Below, one piece after another: positions 11,894 to 22,693 of a stretch of 64,000 nucleotides of DNA. The notes below the pieces were generated by a model. That model had not been told where the DNA came from. It saw only the letters and a list, made by a program, of their open reading frames with translations, and did no database searches. Both the position numbers and the translations under genes were made by a program. Location of the stretch: NCBI GenBank assembly GCA_027475525.1, contig JAMWFC010000053.1, positions 1,178,001-1,242,000 of the forward strand. Reading direction: 5' to 3'. This DNA is from Macrolepiota albuminosa. Its lineage: Eukaryota > Basidiomycota > Agaricomycetes > Agaricales > Agaricaceae. Within the stretch, counting starts at the first letter, position 1. Every line of letters begins with the position of its first letter.

Positions 11894-12600
11894 TGTCAGG
11901 TTCCGCTGAGTCGGGGGCTTTCCGGGAAAGCAACACCCTTACAATGCGGACTTGATCTACGGATACTTGGATGTCTGGAACTCCAGGGCTAGGACTCCGG
12001 GGTTCAAGACACGGACAGGGGTAATCCTGGGAGAGGGGACTTGGTCCGGAGGTTTTGGGTTGTGGGTAGCTGAGGGTTGGGTGGGGGTCGAGTCATGAAC
12101 CGGAGGTTCTAAGACGAGACCGGGTTAGCAAATTACAAGTCGCGAAGTACATACCAAAATTTAGAGCATGCGGTTATTCAAGTGTGCCAGTCAAAGCGTG
12201 CCAGTCAGTGCGTACCAATCAAGCAAAGGGCACGCAACAATTCAAGTTATTCAAGTTAATATCAAGACTAGCAAATACAACGGGGAACTACGCTATAAGT
12301 ACTATGGGACCAGGTCTCAGGGTTTCGGGGTGTCTGGGATGGGTTCCGGGAGTCATTGAGTAGCTACTTGGATCGCGCGTGTGGGGCGCGTGATCAATTG
12401 GCGCAGAGGGAGCTGTGATGCGTGATGCATGATGGCCAGAAGCGAGTCACGTGATCCGATCGTTGATCAGGGCTGGTGGCGGCTGATGGCGGTCCTTGAT
12501 GCGCGTGATGGCGGGGCATGTCCTGTGGGGTCGCAGGGAGGGTCCTGGATGGTGTTCTGGGGGTGTCCCAGGGTGGGTCCGGAGGGGAGGGGTCGTGACA
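11894..12600 (-). mobile_element. solo LTR of Ty3-A family inside LINE-1 RT
   Basis: Starts TGTCAGGTTCCGCTG, ends GGGGTCGTGACA and is flanked by a perfect 5-bp duplication GTGGG (11889-11893 and 12601-12605). It interrupts the LINE-1 reverse transcriptase exactly after the RVRQGDPLS motif; the other half resumes SCLLFDLAIE-like on the far side. At 707 bp it is shorter than the LTRs of the Ty3-A copy, but the terminal and central blocks align by eye. No internal domain remains, so it arose by LTR-LTR recombination. Confidence 0.85.
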
Positions 12601-13302
12601 GTGGGTCTCCTTGTCTCACTCTTCTTTCTATCTTCCATGGTGAGCTCAGTACTTCATTTATCATTATTCTAGTTTCTGCATCTTTGTATAGGGCTTTGAC
12701 TGTGTTGATGAAAGTTTGTGGAATTCCAAATACTTTTAGAGTCTTCCATAGGTAGTCATGTTTTATTCTGTCGTAAGCCTTCTCTTGATCTAGGGCCACT
12801 ATCAGCCCATTTTGTTCTGTCATCTCTGCATACTGGATCATTAGTCTTATTAACGTCTGGTCTGAGATGCTTCTACCAGGGATGAACCCTGCTTGGCTAG
12901 GATGTATTAGTCTTTAATCATGAGGGATAGTCTCGTTGTTAAAGCTTTTGTGAAAATTTTGTAATCTGTGTTAAGGCAGGTTATTGGTCTATAGTTTACA
13001 ATGTCAGTTTATTCATTTTTCTTGTACAGGGGGCACATCCATCCATCTGCAAAGGATGAGTTATCATTTGTACCATAAACCTGAATATCCTCATATAGTA
13101 ACTTTAACAATTCTATGATATTACATGTGGGTTTCTGTGTTCCACCTCCCTGGTTTTGTTTAGAATCATTTATATATTGGTTGTTGAAGGATTTCCAGAA
13201 CTCGTAGGTATGCCATTTGGTCTCAGCACAGAGCTATTATTTGACAGTTTTAGCGCTGTCAACAGCTCTTTTGTATCTATCACTTCATCTAGATCTTCAC
13301 GC
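12601..13302 (-). pseudogene. LINE-1 ORF2, reverse transcriptase fingers/palm part
   Basis: Contains GLIVALDQEKAYDRIKHDYL (motif A, D in ALDQEKAYDR), TFINTVKALYKDAETRIMIN and VRQGDPLS (motif B), followed by the solo LTR. It is the counterpart of LINE-2 MIVCLDQEKAYDRILHPFL. The upstream end carries REDLDEVIDTKELLTAL, which joins in frame to TSEKQ at 14533 if the LTR at 13303-14528 is ignored. Confidence 0.75.
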
Positions 13303-13454
13303 TGATGAGCTCCCATTATAGATGACCACGGATAGCGCCAACACAAGCACCTCACATTGGCACACTGGGACCACCACGCTGATGAGCTCCCATTATAGAT
13401 GACCACGGATAGCGCCAACACAAGCACCTCACATTGGCACACTGGGACCACCAG
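13301..13454. repeat. tandem duplication, period 77 bp
   Basis: Copies start GCTGATGAGCTC at 13301 and 13378 at the LINE-1/solo LTR junction; the match extends back to 13298. Probable assembly artefact. Confidence 0.9.
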
Positions 13455-13524
13455 GAGCAGCATGTCTTAGCGCTCCAGAGGCTAATTTTTGCATATTTTT
13501 ATGTTAATAACTCGCAGCTGGAGC

Positions 13525-13678
13525 CTTAATTACTCCAGGACCACTCTTTATGGCACCATCTATTCTTAGCACTCCTCTTGACACCTTGCCGCACCTTGCC
13601 ACTTAATTACTCCAGGACCACTCTTTATGGCACCATCTATTCTTAGCACTCCTCTTGACACCTTGCCGCACCTTGCCA
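13525..13678. repeat. tandem duplication, period 77 bp
   Basis: Copies start CTTAATTACTCC at 13525 and 13602 inside the family-2 solo LTR. Probable assembly artefact. Confidence 0.9.
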
Positions 13679-14166
13679 CTCACCCTTCAGGGCCATACAT
13701 GGACACAGACACTTGGCACCCATGATGCTCTTAGCCGGTGGCAGCAGGAATGATGAAGTATTTTATGACAGACAGCTTGGAGTTTCACCTTAGCACCTGA
13801 CGTCGCTTAGCTTCTTGCCGACTCAGACTGACAGCATGATTGTGGACTTTTTCACCATATAGTTTAATTCAGGGCATTTACTTACATATAAATACTTACT
13901 TTTTGTTAGTAGTACATCATCAATTTGGCAGTAGGGATTGTATCCCAACATTTTGGTCACCCTACGCAACAGACTACCTTTTGTTGACCGTGTCGGCAAG
14001 GGGACTCTGCTTTAGTTCTCTCTCACCCTTTCTGTCTGCAATCTCTTAGTGCCTTGCAACTACGGCAAGGCATTTGTGCTTAGATCTGCTAAGCAATCTC
14101 GTCATTTTATCATCTCTTTTAGGTGCTAACACTTAGCGCCTCTTAGTGACCCCTTTACAGTGTCTC

Positions 14167-14335
14167 TTAGCGCCTTTCCTTGGCGACTCTCTCTCGTGCT
14201 CCTTAGCGCCTTTCCTTGGCGACTCTCTCTTGTGCTTCTTAGTGCATTTCCTTGGCGACTCTCTCCCGTGCTCCTTAGCGCCTTTCCTTGGTGACTCTTT
14301 CCCATGCCTCTTAGCACCTTTCATTGGTGATTTTT
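14167..14335. repeat. 36-bp tandem repeat, about 4.7 copies
   Basis: Units begin TTAGCGCCTTTCCTTGG at 14167, 14203, 14239, 14275 and 14311, exactly 36 bp apart, with increasing divergence toward the end. The repeat lies inside the family-2 solo LTR. A short - strand frame reads it as ESPRKGAKEH repeats, but I regard that as chance because 36 is a multiple of three. Confidence 0.85.
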
Positions 14336-14532
14336 AGCATACTCTTGCCGCATTTTTGGGCCTTACATAAGCGCCAATCTCCCCTTTTCCTTACCACCAA
14401 CCGCTTGCCTACTGTGCGTTCTCTGGGACCTGTCCGGGACTCTCTCCCATACTAAGCACACCTAAAGCAATATTGACTAAGTAGCTGTACTAGTGATAGT
14501 GCACCTTAGCGCAATTTGGGCATCATCAACGC

Positions 14533-16352
14533 TGCTTCTCAGATGTATGTGTTGTTATTGTATCAAAGACTTCCTTAATTTTGTCCTCTCTTATCTGGTC
14601 AGGAATATTCTGACACTTGTGCTGCAAATTGTTGTGGTAGTTCTTAGCTAGTTTTGCTATTTTTATTGAGTTATTTTCATATATTGGTTCATTTGGGCTC
14701 AGATTATTCTTTTTCAGAGCATAGATTATGTCTTGTGGTTGTACCTGTTTGCTTGAGGTAGTCCAGAACTTGCACATTGTTTCACCTTCTAGTCTGTTCT
14801 TCATAGCTATTTTTTCACGTTTTATCATATGATACCTCCTCTCTAAGGCTTCTAGTTCTTTTGTCCATTCCTTTATCATGCCTCTTCTTTCCTCATCTTC
14901 TAAGGTGGGGTCATTTGATGCATCTTTTATATCTAGCCTGATGGCCTTGGCTTCTGAAATGTACTTAGGAACAAGTGTTTTATCTTTATCTCTAGTGAAA
15001 TCTATGACCTCCTCTTTCCATCCTATGTAAATTGTCTGGGGATTCTTAGATGGTATTTGTCAATTTGCCAAGTTCTTAATTTTGCTTAGAGCTCTGGACC
15101 CCACATTAATGACAAAACTCCTAAATTTCTTGTCATGTATTATATGTGTTTTTAGGGTCCATCTTTCTTTACCAATTACTGGCGTGTTAGCATATGCTAC
15201 TTGAACAGTGGTGAGCTGGTGATCAGCACCTGGGATGCCTGTTGGCGATATAATTCATTTCCTTGCAGAGATAGAAATTGGGTCCGTCATGTAGATCCTG
15301 TTGATTCTTGACATTGACGTCGTTGAATCCTGTATGTAAGTAAAGGATCTTCTGGTGGGAAAAGCTTCCCTCCAAGCATCTTTTAGATATAGAGTCTGTT
15401 TTAAACTGTCAAGGGCCTCCATCGCTTCTATGGGATCTTCTCTTGCTGGAGACCTGTCTTGAGAATTTTCTACCATATTAAAGTCACCTGCCATGATGTC
15501 TACTTGGATATTAGGGTTCGCAAGTAAAAATCTTCTCAGAGTGGATCAGAAGTTACCATTCTCTTCACTGTTATTCCCAGTGACATTAGGCGTATATACC
15601 ATGAGTATGTTTATTACTTCACTCTTATGCCAGTTTGCTGTGACTAGTATAGCCCTACCTGGGACTATTACTTTCATCTCAGAGCCTTGTACATTTACAA
15701 GGTTGTAGTTCAGGATGACTGCTACACCTCCTCTTCCAGCAGGATTCTCAGGATCAGGCAAGTGGGATATCTTCATGTGTTTACCAAAAAGTGATTCTAT
15801 TTCGCTTTTGCAATCATCGGTCAGATGTGCTTCTTGTATGGATAGGACACCTATTTTCTTGTCTCTAATCACTTGATTTAAATGATACCACTTGTTTTCA
15901 TTCCTAGGTGCTCCTGTGCTTCTAAAACCTCTTATATTTAGTGAGCCTATGCATAGTGCTGCCCTTGTGTGCTTGGGGAAAAGTCTATTCAGAGTTGAGG
16001 TATTCCTTGTTTGTGTGGTGTTTCCTCCTAGAAGACTGCATTGGGTTGAGCTATCTATTGTTTGTATGTCTTGGTTGGTATGATTTTGATGTTGACTTTC
16101 TCTAACTTCTTGCTGGCTATTTTGGGCAGGTATTATTATTTTGGGGCTGATGTTGCATCCTGATGGTGTGTTTGTTATTGGTATCACTTCAGATTGTGCA
16201 ACTGGAGTACATATCAATCCACCTCCATACTCTCTATTCACAGTTGGTAGGACTAGAGTGGTGGTGGTCTCTCTTAGTCCTCTATGAACAGAGAGGCTCG
16301 AACTATTGCTAGATATTATTAGACTTTGTTGTGTGTTCAATGTAAATGACAT
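14533..16352 (-). pseudogene. LINE-1 ORF2, N-terminal AP-endonuclease and linker
   Basis: From 16352 the frame runs through Ser/Thr/Asn-rich sequence into CIGSLNIRGFRSTG, VLSIQEAHLTDD and VPGRAILVTANWHKS. A frameshift near 15546 leads to MAGDFNMVENSQDRSP and SRINRIYMTDP. These are the AP-endonuclease motifs; the usual D of SRIDRIY is N here. The linker (14526-14879) has KEWTKELEALERRYHMIKRE, a coiled-coil-like stretch. LINE-2 has the same order at 28751-27215. Confidence 0.75.
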
Positions 16353-16384
16353 GGTTGATAAGACTTACCAAGTAGCCAACTATG

Positions 16385-18794
16385 CTATCTCGGGGTGAAA
16401 ACATTTTCCAAGTTTTCAGAGGAGATGTTGTATAGAGAGTTTTGGTAACTTAGTAGGATTAGCAACCTTAATCTCTTTAGCTTAAGCAGGGCTGCTGCAC
16501 GGCACCTTCCTCTATTTTTTATAGACTGCTGTTTTTGTCTTACAATGGAGAAGCACAACTTATATGTACCACTTGTAGCCAATATATTTTGGTTGTTTTC
16601 CTGGTTGTTAGATATTACATCCGCAGCCAGCAAGACCCACTTGCCGGTTGTGGTAGCGCTCTGTGGACTAGCAGTAACCATTCCAATTGCTACTATTTCA
16701 GTGTCTTTCTGGGCATCAACATCTTTTAAGTCATGTGGGGGGTGTTTTCATATATAAACATCAGTGCTGCTTGATTTAGTATTAGGAAGGGTGAGTTTTC
16801 AAGCCTATTGGCCCCTGAATCCTCGACGGCCATAGGGGCATCCTCCTCTTTCTCTTCTGCTTCTTCTCCATCCTCTATACCAATCACATTCCTCAATATT
16901 TGTCCTCATTCCATCTCCATATGCCCTCGTGGAGTTCTGAGTCTGATGCATTGTAGGCACTTTGAATTCCAACCATCCAGGTAAATTGGGGAAGGGGCAG
17001 TTCAGCATATTGTGATTAATTGATTTGCAGTTTACACATAGTAAGGTGTCTTTGCCTTGGAGGAGAGTGCCAAAACCAGCCGTGGCCGACAGGAAGGAGC
17101 ACATCCTCATGAGTTGAATGAGCTTCACGTGATTCTCATCAGAAAGGTATGAGTGGTGAAGGAACACATTCCAGCCTCTGAAGTCACCCCCACTCACTTT
17201 GCTTCTCTTCACATCAAGGAACTTCATCGGAATATTATTGAGGATGTCGTTTACGATTCTGTCTTTAAGCTTAGGTGCACATTCTATGATAAACTAGGAT
17301 CCCTGACACAGGTTTTGACCAGATCTGTGACAGCCTGTCGTGCTTCCACCGAGTTGCTAAAGGTGAGGCCGTATATAGTAAGTGCAAAAGATGGGCGCTG
17401 GTCCTTGAATGGCTTGAAAATGACTGATATTTCTTTAGTTGACACAACCTTCAGGCTTATTAAATGCTCTACTTGGATAGGCGTGAGGCCTGACATGAAC
17501 ATGTGATAAGGTGTGGGAAAACGGTCAGAGTCCCTGGCCTTTTCCTGCTGAGGAAAGGATACTCCCAGCACTACATTGTTTTCAATCCGGACTAAGCTTT
17601 TTATGAGTGTACGTGTTTTATCAACTGTAGAGTTTTTCAGAGGTGACCTTTTTTCAGGCAGAGATTTGGGCTGGGTCTACGTTATCCAAAGAGTTCACAT
17701 ATGGATTTCTGGCCAGCCACTATTTGGTGTCAAGGTTCTCTGCAGCCTGGTAGCATTTGTGGTTATGTTGTCCTTCATCTTTATATCTTTATGGATTTCA
17801 TCGTCCTTCGAATTCTTACTAGTGCGGTTTATGTATGGGGAGGGGGTTACTCCATGGCCTGCTTGGGCATTCCTTTGTGTTGTTTTGCTCCTCACATTTG
17901 GGGAGTTTGGCAGCGATGATCCTATATTGATAGAGGGGTTCATGAAGCGGAAGGGGATGTTTGTGGGCCTAGATGCTGATGGAGAGGCTCCCAGGATCTC
18001 ATCCCATTCATCATCTGCAACTGCTGTTTTGCTTTGGTCTAAATATTGTTTGTCCACCTCTATTTGGTCCCTATCCCCTTCTCTGTTATTGGTCAGTGGG
18101 TTGCCTGCACTGTCCAATGGGCTCGCAGCCTGGTTTTCCCTTCTGAAAGGGGAGGTCATAAGAGGATCAGGGCTACCTGTGCTAGTTATTGTTTGTCTCT
18201 GGGCTAGTTAATATTCTGGGCTGCCTAGAGTAGGGTGGAGGATGGTTTGTCTTCTTTATCCAATACCATTGCTGACTGGGCTAGTTAATATTCTGGGCTG
18301 CCTAGAGTAGGGTGGAGGATGGTTTGTCTTCTTTATCCAATACCATTGCTGAGCGCTCGGGGGTGCCCATCAGGGGGTCTGCCTCAGAGGTGTGTCTTTT
18401 CAGGGTCCTGTCTTTCATAGGGCTGAGCGGCTGGAGGCACTTCATACTCTCTGGATCCCTTTGCTGTCCTCTTCCAAAAACCAGTCTCACTCTTCTTGCA
18501 CCTGATTTTGGGCCTGTGGTTCCGCTAGTTCTCTCTGCTGTGGGCAGGGGAGAGAAAGCTTCCTCATCTCAAGTTTGGATGCGCTCTGTCACTGGGTGGC
18601 TGGAGATTGCCACTTTGTTCAGTGCAGGTTGGTGGTGGGCAGCATTCGAGTTCCCATTAATGGCAACTGGGGGGATATCCTCTTGCTGCTGGATGGGGCT
18701 GGCCATGTATTTGTATGCACTTGCATTGTTGTCTTTGAATATAGGTAGAAGAGCAATGTGGGGGGAGTGGGTATTAGCTTATTCTTGTCGGTAA
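16385..18794 (-). pseudogene. LINE-1 ORF1 (gag-like, CCHC zinc knuckle)
   Basis: Broken into several frames. From the N side: KRHTSEADPLMGTPERS (about 18400), MTSPFRRENQAASPLD (18159) and an acidic low-complexity region, then TPYHMFMSGLTPIQVEHLIS and FKDQRPSFALTIYGLTFS (about 17500-17330). Last come RGWNVFLHHSYLSDENHV and the knuckle CVNCKSINHNMLNC (C-x2-C-x4-H-x4-C, about 17030-16990), ending in an Arg-rich tail. This is colinear with LINE-2 ORF1 (PPYHFLVSDITEEAHEI, CYNCKGADHSPTQC). It probably binds element RNA. Confidence 0.7.
18199..18352. repeat. tandem duplication, period 77 bp
   Basis: Copies start CTGGGCTAGTTA at 18199 and 18276, in LINE-1 ORF1. Probable assembly artefact. Confidence 0.9.
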
Positions 18795-18867
18795 ACTCAC
18801 ATTAGGTTTGATTTTTGAAATTTTTAATGTTGCCTAATTTGGCTTCAAAAGTTTTTATTGTGTGTCC

Positions 18868-19266
18868 CTAAAGAGTACATGCCCTGTACTCGTTATATGA
18901 TAAGTGATGATGAGTCTGCCACTCAGTACAGTAACCTGCTAGATGGGGTTCCAGTGCTGGAGTGTGGAACTTTACTACACCTGAGGGTATATTAGTGAGG
19001 CTCAGGTTTGGCATGTCCAGCTCACTGGCAGTTTCTGTGGGTGAGCCTCTCCATGTTGCCATTTCAGGATGGGGACCTACACCCTGGTGACTGTGTGGGA
19101 CTTCTTGCACCTTGCCCATGTGTTGTGGACATGTTTTTTTGCGGTCGTATCCTGGTTCTGCCCATAGGATAGAACTTACCATGGGTACTTTGAAGGGTAA
19201 GGAGTATGGGGGGCATTGACTATACCTTTTGATGTATGGTACCTTTTGGTACTTGGCATTTTTCAA
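18868..19266 (-). other. open frame in LINE-1 5' region, unknown
   Basis: A 132-codon frame (KTCPQHMGKVQEVPHSHQG near its middle) in the 5' part of LINE-1. I do not recognise it and LINE-2 shows no clear counterpart, so it may be 5' UTR or a captured piece. Confidence 0.25.
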
Positions 19267-20668
19267 TGCGGCCCCTATTAGAGGGCCACAGGCCAGCAGT
19301 TAGCTGCCTGTTTTTGAGTTTGTTACAGTTTGTTGGTACCACATGGTAGTTACCAGTCAAGAGGCCCCATGATTATCCTTACTAACTTTTTTTTCAGAGC
19401 AACGAAATATCAACCCTGCTTTGGAGGTAGGGCCTAGCCATCTTCTGATGCTCTTTCCTGGGGCAGGACCTAGTACTCCTGGGCTGCTCTTCAAGCCCAT
19501 TTCCAAAGCAGGCCCTAGTCATCCTGCACCTGCCCTAGCACGGATGATGGTGGGTCCTCCCTGTCTCTATCCTCCTTCACACTCTAGACTGGCCGCCCCC
19601 TGTTTCTGTTGCTCTGAGATGGCAGTGGGAACTATCTCAGAGGTCCTGGAGAACTGACACATTGTGTGGGTGGATACAATGCAGGGGCTTTTTGAGGAGG
19701 CCCTGAAGAGGCCCCAGGGTCTGCCTGCCCATGCCTGGTACATGAGCAATGGGCCGGTAAGTAATCTCATACTTGTGGTCTTGTCACTGACTCCAGTACA
19801 GTGTTTGCACTGCACATGCTAGGTGGTCTCCTGCTCGTTCAAGGTCCTAAGCCTCTCGTCCCACCAGGATACATCCATGTGTGAGGTGTGCCATCTTAAC
19901 CATGAGCAATGTTTCGTGTTGGTGCTGCATCTCATGAAAGCAAGGGTGGCCGCTGGAGAGAGTTACTTGGAGGATGGGGGTTGAGAAGAGGGACTGGGTA
20001 GTGGAGCTGGAGGGGGGGCCACAAGCGGTGCCCATGGGGGAGCCTGGGGCAAAGTCGGAGAGCAGGAGCACTATTTGGGTGGGGAGCTGGGTTCAGCCTG
20101 TGGTTCTCATCATGTGCTGGGCAACCTGGGCCAGGAGAAGCTGGGAGGAACGCAAGGGGCACCCTGACAAGGGGAAATGGTGGATGTCACCAAGCCCCTC
20201 CCCAGGGCCTTCAAAGAGGGTGCATCTGCCCTCTGAGACCCTGCCTCCGGTTTCTCCACCGTGGCTCTCCCTGACAGTGTTTTTGCCTCTGTTGGGACGT
20301 CCACTGGGTGTCAATGTGGGGGGTCTCCTGAGGCAGGGGGAGTGGGGATGGGGGAATCTGGGGCGAGGCAGGAGACGGGGGCCTGGGAGGGAGGGAGGAA
20401 AAGGTGTGAGGCTCTGCTCTGGGAGCTAGAGGAGGTGAGGGTTACCCAGGGGGAGGCAGAGGCTCAGCTGGATGCTCTGCGAGCCAGGCTGGGGCAGGGG
20501 ATTGGGCTTTCAGAATGGGTGTCCTCTGGGCAGAGGCTGGTGGAGGCCCTGTGCCAGGACGTGGTCATCGCTCACATGGCTACACTAAGTGAATGTTTCT
20601 CTCCTCCTAGTGTGGTCTGTATTGACGTCCCTAGGCTGGGCTCAGAAGCATCGCCTGCTCCTGAATAG

Positions 20669-21205
20669 GGCAGCCATGGTGCTTACCTCATTGCAGGAAG
20701 GGCAGTGGCCAGAGTTGACAACTCCCAGAACAGAGTGGGAACGCGACCTATTGGGGAGGGTGGTGGCGGTGCACTGGCAGAGGAACGTGCCTGCCCTGGG
20801 TAGTTGGTTCGAGCGGGTCCTGGATGAGAGCACAGTCCTGAGGAGGTAGGGGAAGGATTTTGGGGTTGGTCAGGAGAGGGGGGGGTCTGGGGCCTCAGTG
20901 TTAGGGGTCCTCGTTTTTTTTATTGTCTTTTCTTCTTCTTCTTTCTTGTTATTGTACCTGTACTGTAGAATAGTGTAGTCATAAAAATGTATATACTTAG
21001 CCTCCTGGAGCTGGAGGAGTGGGGTAAGTATCATAGTAAAGGGAGTTGAAAGGCTGAGAAGGTCATTGTTGTTTTCAAATAGTATTAGAAGGGTAAAGTA
21101 GAGAGAGAGGGAATAGAAAATATACATGGGAGTTGAATCTCTATTACACCCACTACTGCCATTTGTGAGACCTATGCCTGGGAGGTCATTTTCCGAGTGC
21201 CATTG
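20669..21205. other. Ty3-A region between antisense gene and chromodomain, no gene
   Basis: Contains decayed tail frames of the antisense gene (to about 20849) and then a T- and A-rich stretch with TTCTTCTTCTTT runs. No further domain is recognised. Confidence 0.3.
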
Positions 21206-22693
21206 TCAGAAATCCCAGAGTTTGTCGAGAGCGCTTTTGAGGTTTTGGCGTGGCTCCCAAGTGTTGTCCTCTAGGCCATATCCCTTCCACCATATAAGGA
21301 AGTGGGGTTGTCCACAAATGTTCTGGGAGTCAAGGATGTCTTCAACCTCATAGTGGTACTCGTCCTTGACCTCAACTGGAGGAGGAGGCTTGGGGTGTTG
21401 TTTGGGGAAGGGGTTTAGGAGGTGTTGTTCTAAGAGGTGGACGTGAAAGACCAGGTGCAAACCTTTAAGTCCTGGGGGGAGCTCAATCTTATAGATGTGA
21501 AATGAGACTTTCTTTAAGATCTTGAACAGGCCAAGGTGCTTGTGATCGAGTTTCAGAAAGGGCTGGCAGGTGCAGAGGTGGTGTCAGTCTAACCATACCT
21601 TTGTCCTGGGGGCCCAGTTGGGGGTGTCTTCCTGCTTCTGATCAGTGTGTCTTGCATAGGCCTGGTTTGCGGTGTCAATTTCTTCCCAGAGGAACTTGTG
21701 AAGGGACTGGAGATCCTGGATGACCTTGTGGGCAGCATGCAATGGGATGTCCCAGAGTGAGAGGGTCAATCAGGGATGGTATCCCTTGTTGGCAAAGAAG
21801 GGGGATACCCCAGTGGCAGAGTGCGGTGTGTTGTTATAGGTGAATTTGGCCAGGGGGAGCTCGGCATGCCAGTCATCCTGCAAGTAGTTGATGTATAGCC
21901 AGAGGTATTGTTTGAGAGATTGGTTGATCCTTTCGGTCTGGCCATTGGTTTCAGGATGGTAGGCGGTAGAGAGGTTAGTTTTTACTTCAAAAGCCTTATA
22001 CAGGGAGGTCCAGAACTTGTACATGAAGAGCGGGCCATGGTCAGAGACGATGTCATCCAGGAGTCCATGCTTGGCAAAGGCATGCTTGAGGAATAGCCAG
22101 GCGAAGTCTGGGGCAGTGTCCATGGTGTGGCAAGGTAGGAAAATGCTCTATTTGGTCAGCCTATACACAACAACAAGAATGGCATCAAACCCTTCAGATT
22201 CTGGGAGTTTGACAATGTGATCCAAGGATATGGAAGACCAGGGACATTGTTCAACTGACAGAGATTTCAGGAGTCCATAGGGTCGGTGTTGGGGGACCTT
22301 GGCCCAGAGGCAGGATTTGCATGATCAAATGTAGCAGATCACATCCTTCTTCAATCCTGGCCAAAAGTAAGTCTGGGAGACAAGCTGGAGAGTCTTATGT
22401 ATCTCAGGGTGTCCCCGGAGCTTGTGGTCATGATGTTGGCAAAGAACGTCGTATTGAAGTCAGGTGTGATTTGGGACGTAGATGTGACCATCCCGGAGGA
22501 GCAGTTTTTTGTCAGGGGACAAGGAGAAGGCAGGGTCCAGGTTAGTTCCATCAGGAGGGTTGCGGGGATTGTGATCAGTGAAGTACTTGTCTTGGGGGAT
22601 GCGGTGGATCTGGCTTAGAGTTCCTTTGTTGTTTAGAATCAGTACAGCATTCAGATGTTCAGGAGGGATCACCACACAATGATTGAACATATT
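21206..22693 (-). pseudogene. Ty3-A integrase with C-terminal chromodomain
   Basis: Inserts the cDNA; the chromodomain would direct it to histone marks. On the - strand from 22693, NMFNHCVVIPPEHLNAVL leads into the zinc-binding region with CKSCLWAKVPQHRPYG (about 22320-22270). The core follows: SISLDHIVKLPES (first D), LDDIVSDHGPLF (second D, about 22040) and HPETNGQTERINQSL (E, about 21950). The chromodomain at 21370-21206 reads YHYEVEDILDSQ, then FLIWWKGYGLEDNTWEP. Stops at about 22460, 22320 and 22124 and frame changes near 21580 and 21490 kill it. Its N-terminal end meets the split solo LTR. Confidence 0.8.

Larger units (their letters stand above)
13303..14528 (-). mobile_element. solo LTR, family 2, inside LINE-1
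   Basis: On the - strand it starts TGATGATGCCCAAA and ends GGGAGCTCATCA. Perfect 4-bp duplications ACGC lie at 13299-13302 and 14529-14532, and the LINE-1 frame closes across it. Length is 1,226 bp, or 1,072 bp without its two 77-bp duplications. It shares the start TGATGATGCCCAAA and several inner words (GGTGCTAAGGTGAAA-like) with the split LTR at 22698-51440. It contains no gene. Confidence 0.8.
8903..19372 (-). mobile_element. LINE-1: degraded L1/Tx1-like non-LTR retrotransposon
   Basis: The poly-A tail appears as a T run at 8903-8927 on the + strand. Target duplications TTATCTTTACTAAC (8889-8902) and TTATCCTTACTAAC (19373-19386) flank it with one mismatch. The element has ORF1 with a zinc knuckle, then ORF2 with AP endonuclease, reverse transcriptase and a C-terminal region; every domain is broken by frameshifts and stops. 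Conserved 3' UTR words (AAATGC, TTTAC, GTGTGGGACT at 9051-9082) also occur in LINE-2, so the two belong to one family. Two solo LTRs are nested inside. Confidence 0.85.
8727..20668 (+). pseudogene. Antisense cysteine-cluster gene of Ty3-A (exons 8727-8862, 19398-19756, 19802-20668)
   Basis: Runs opposite to Ty3-A gag-pol, with its ATG 128 bp inside the 3' LTR. Exon 1 begins MSRTPTHSLMPPPTNK and ends at a GTGAGT donor (8863). The matching TTACTAAC branch site, T tract and CAG acceptor lie at 19379-19397, because LINE-1 has landed in this intron; the two exons join in frame through a Q-rich turn. A second intron 19757-19801 (GTAAGT to TACAG, phase 0) ends exactly before CLHCTC, a C-x2-C-x6-C half cluster (19802-19834). 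A second C-x2-C-x6-C (CEVCHLNHEQC) follows at about 19876. After that come Gly-rich sequence and a Glu/Leu/Arg-rich helical stretch (LLWELEEVRVTQGEAEAQL, about 20415-20470). In-frame stops at the end of EVLEN, within the first cluster, and several later show it is dead. No function is known; the motif suggests a fungal zinc cluster. Confidence 0.6.

Noticed and set aside
14126..14337. Frames reading repeated ESPRKGAKEH or LAPFLGDSL peptides
   Set aside because: They arise from the 36-bp tandem repeat in a solo LTR and have no gene context.
18868..19266. Independent host gene at the LINE-1 5' end
   Set aside because: It lies inside the LINE-1 duplication borders and has no introns or known domain; kept only as an unknown frame of the element.
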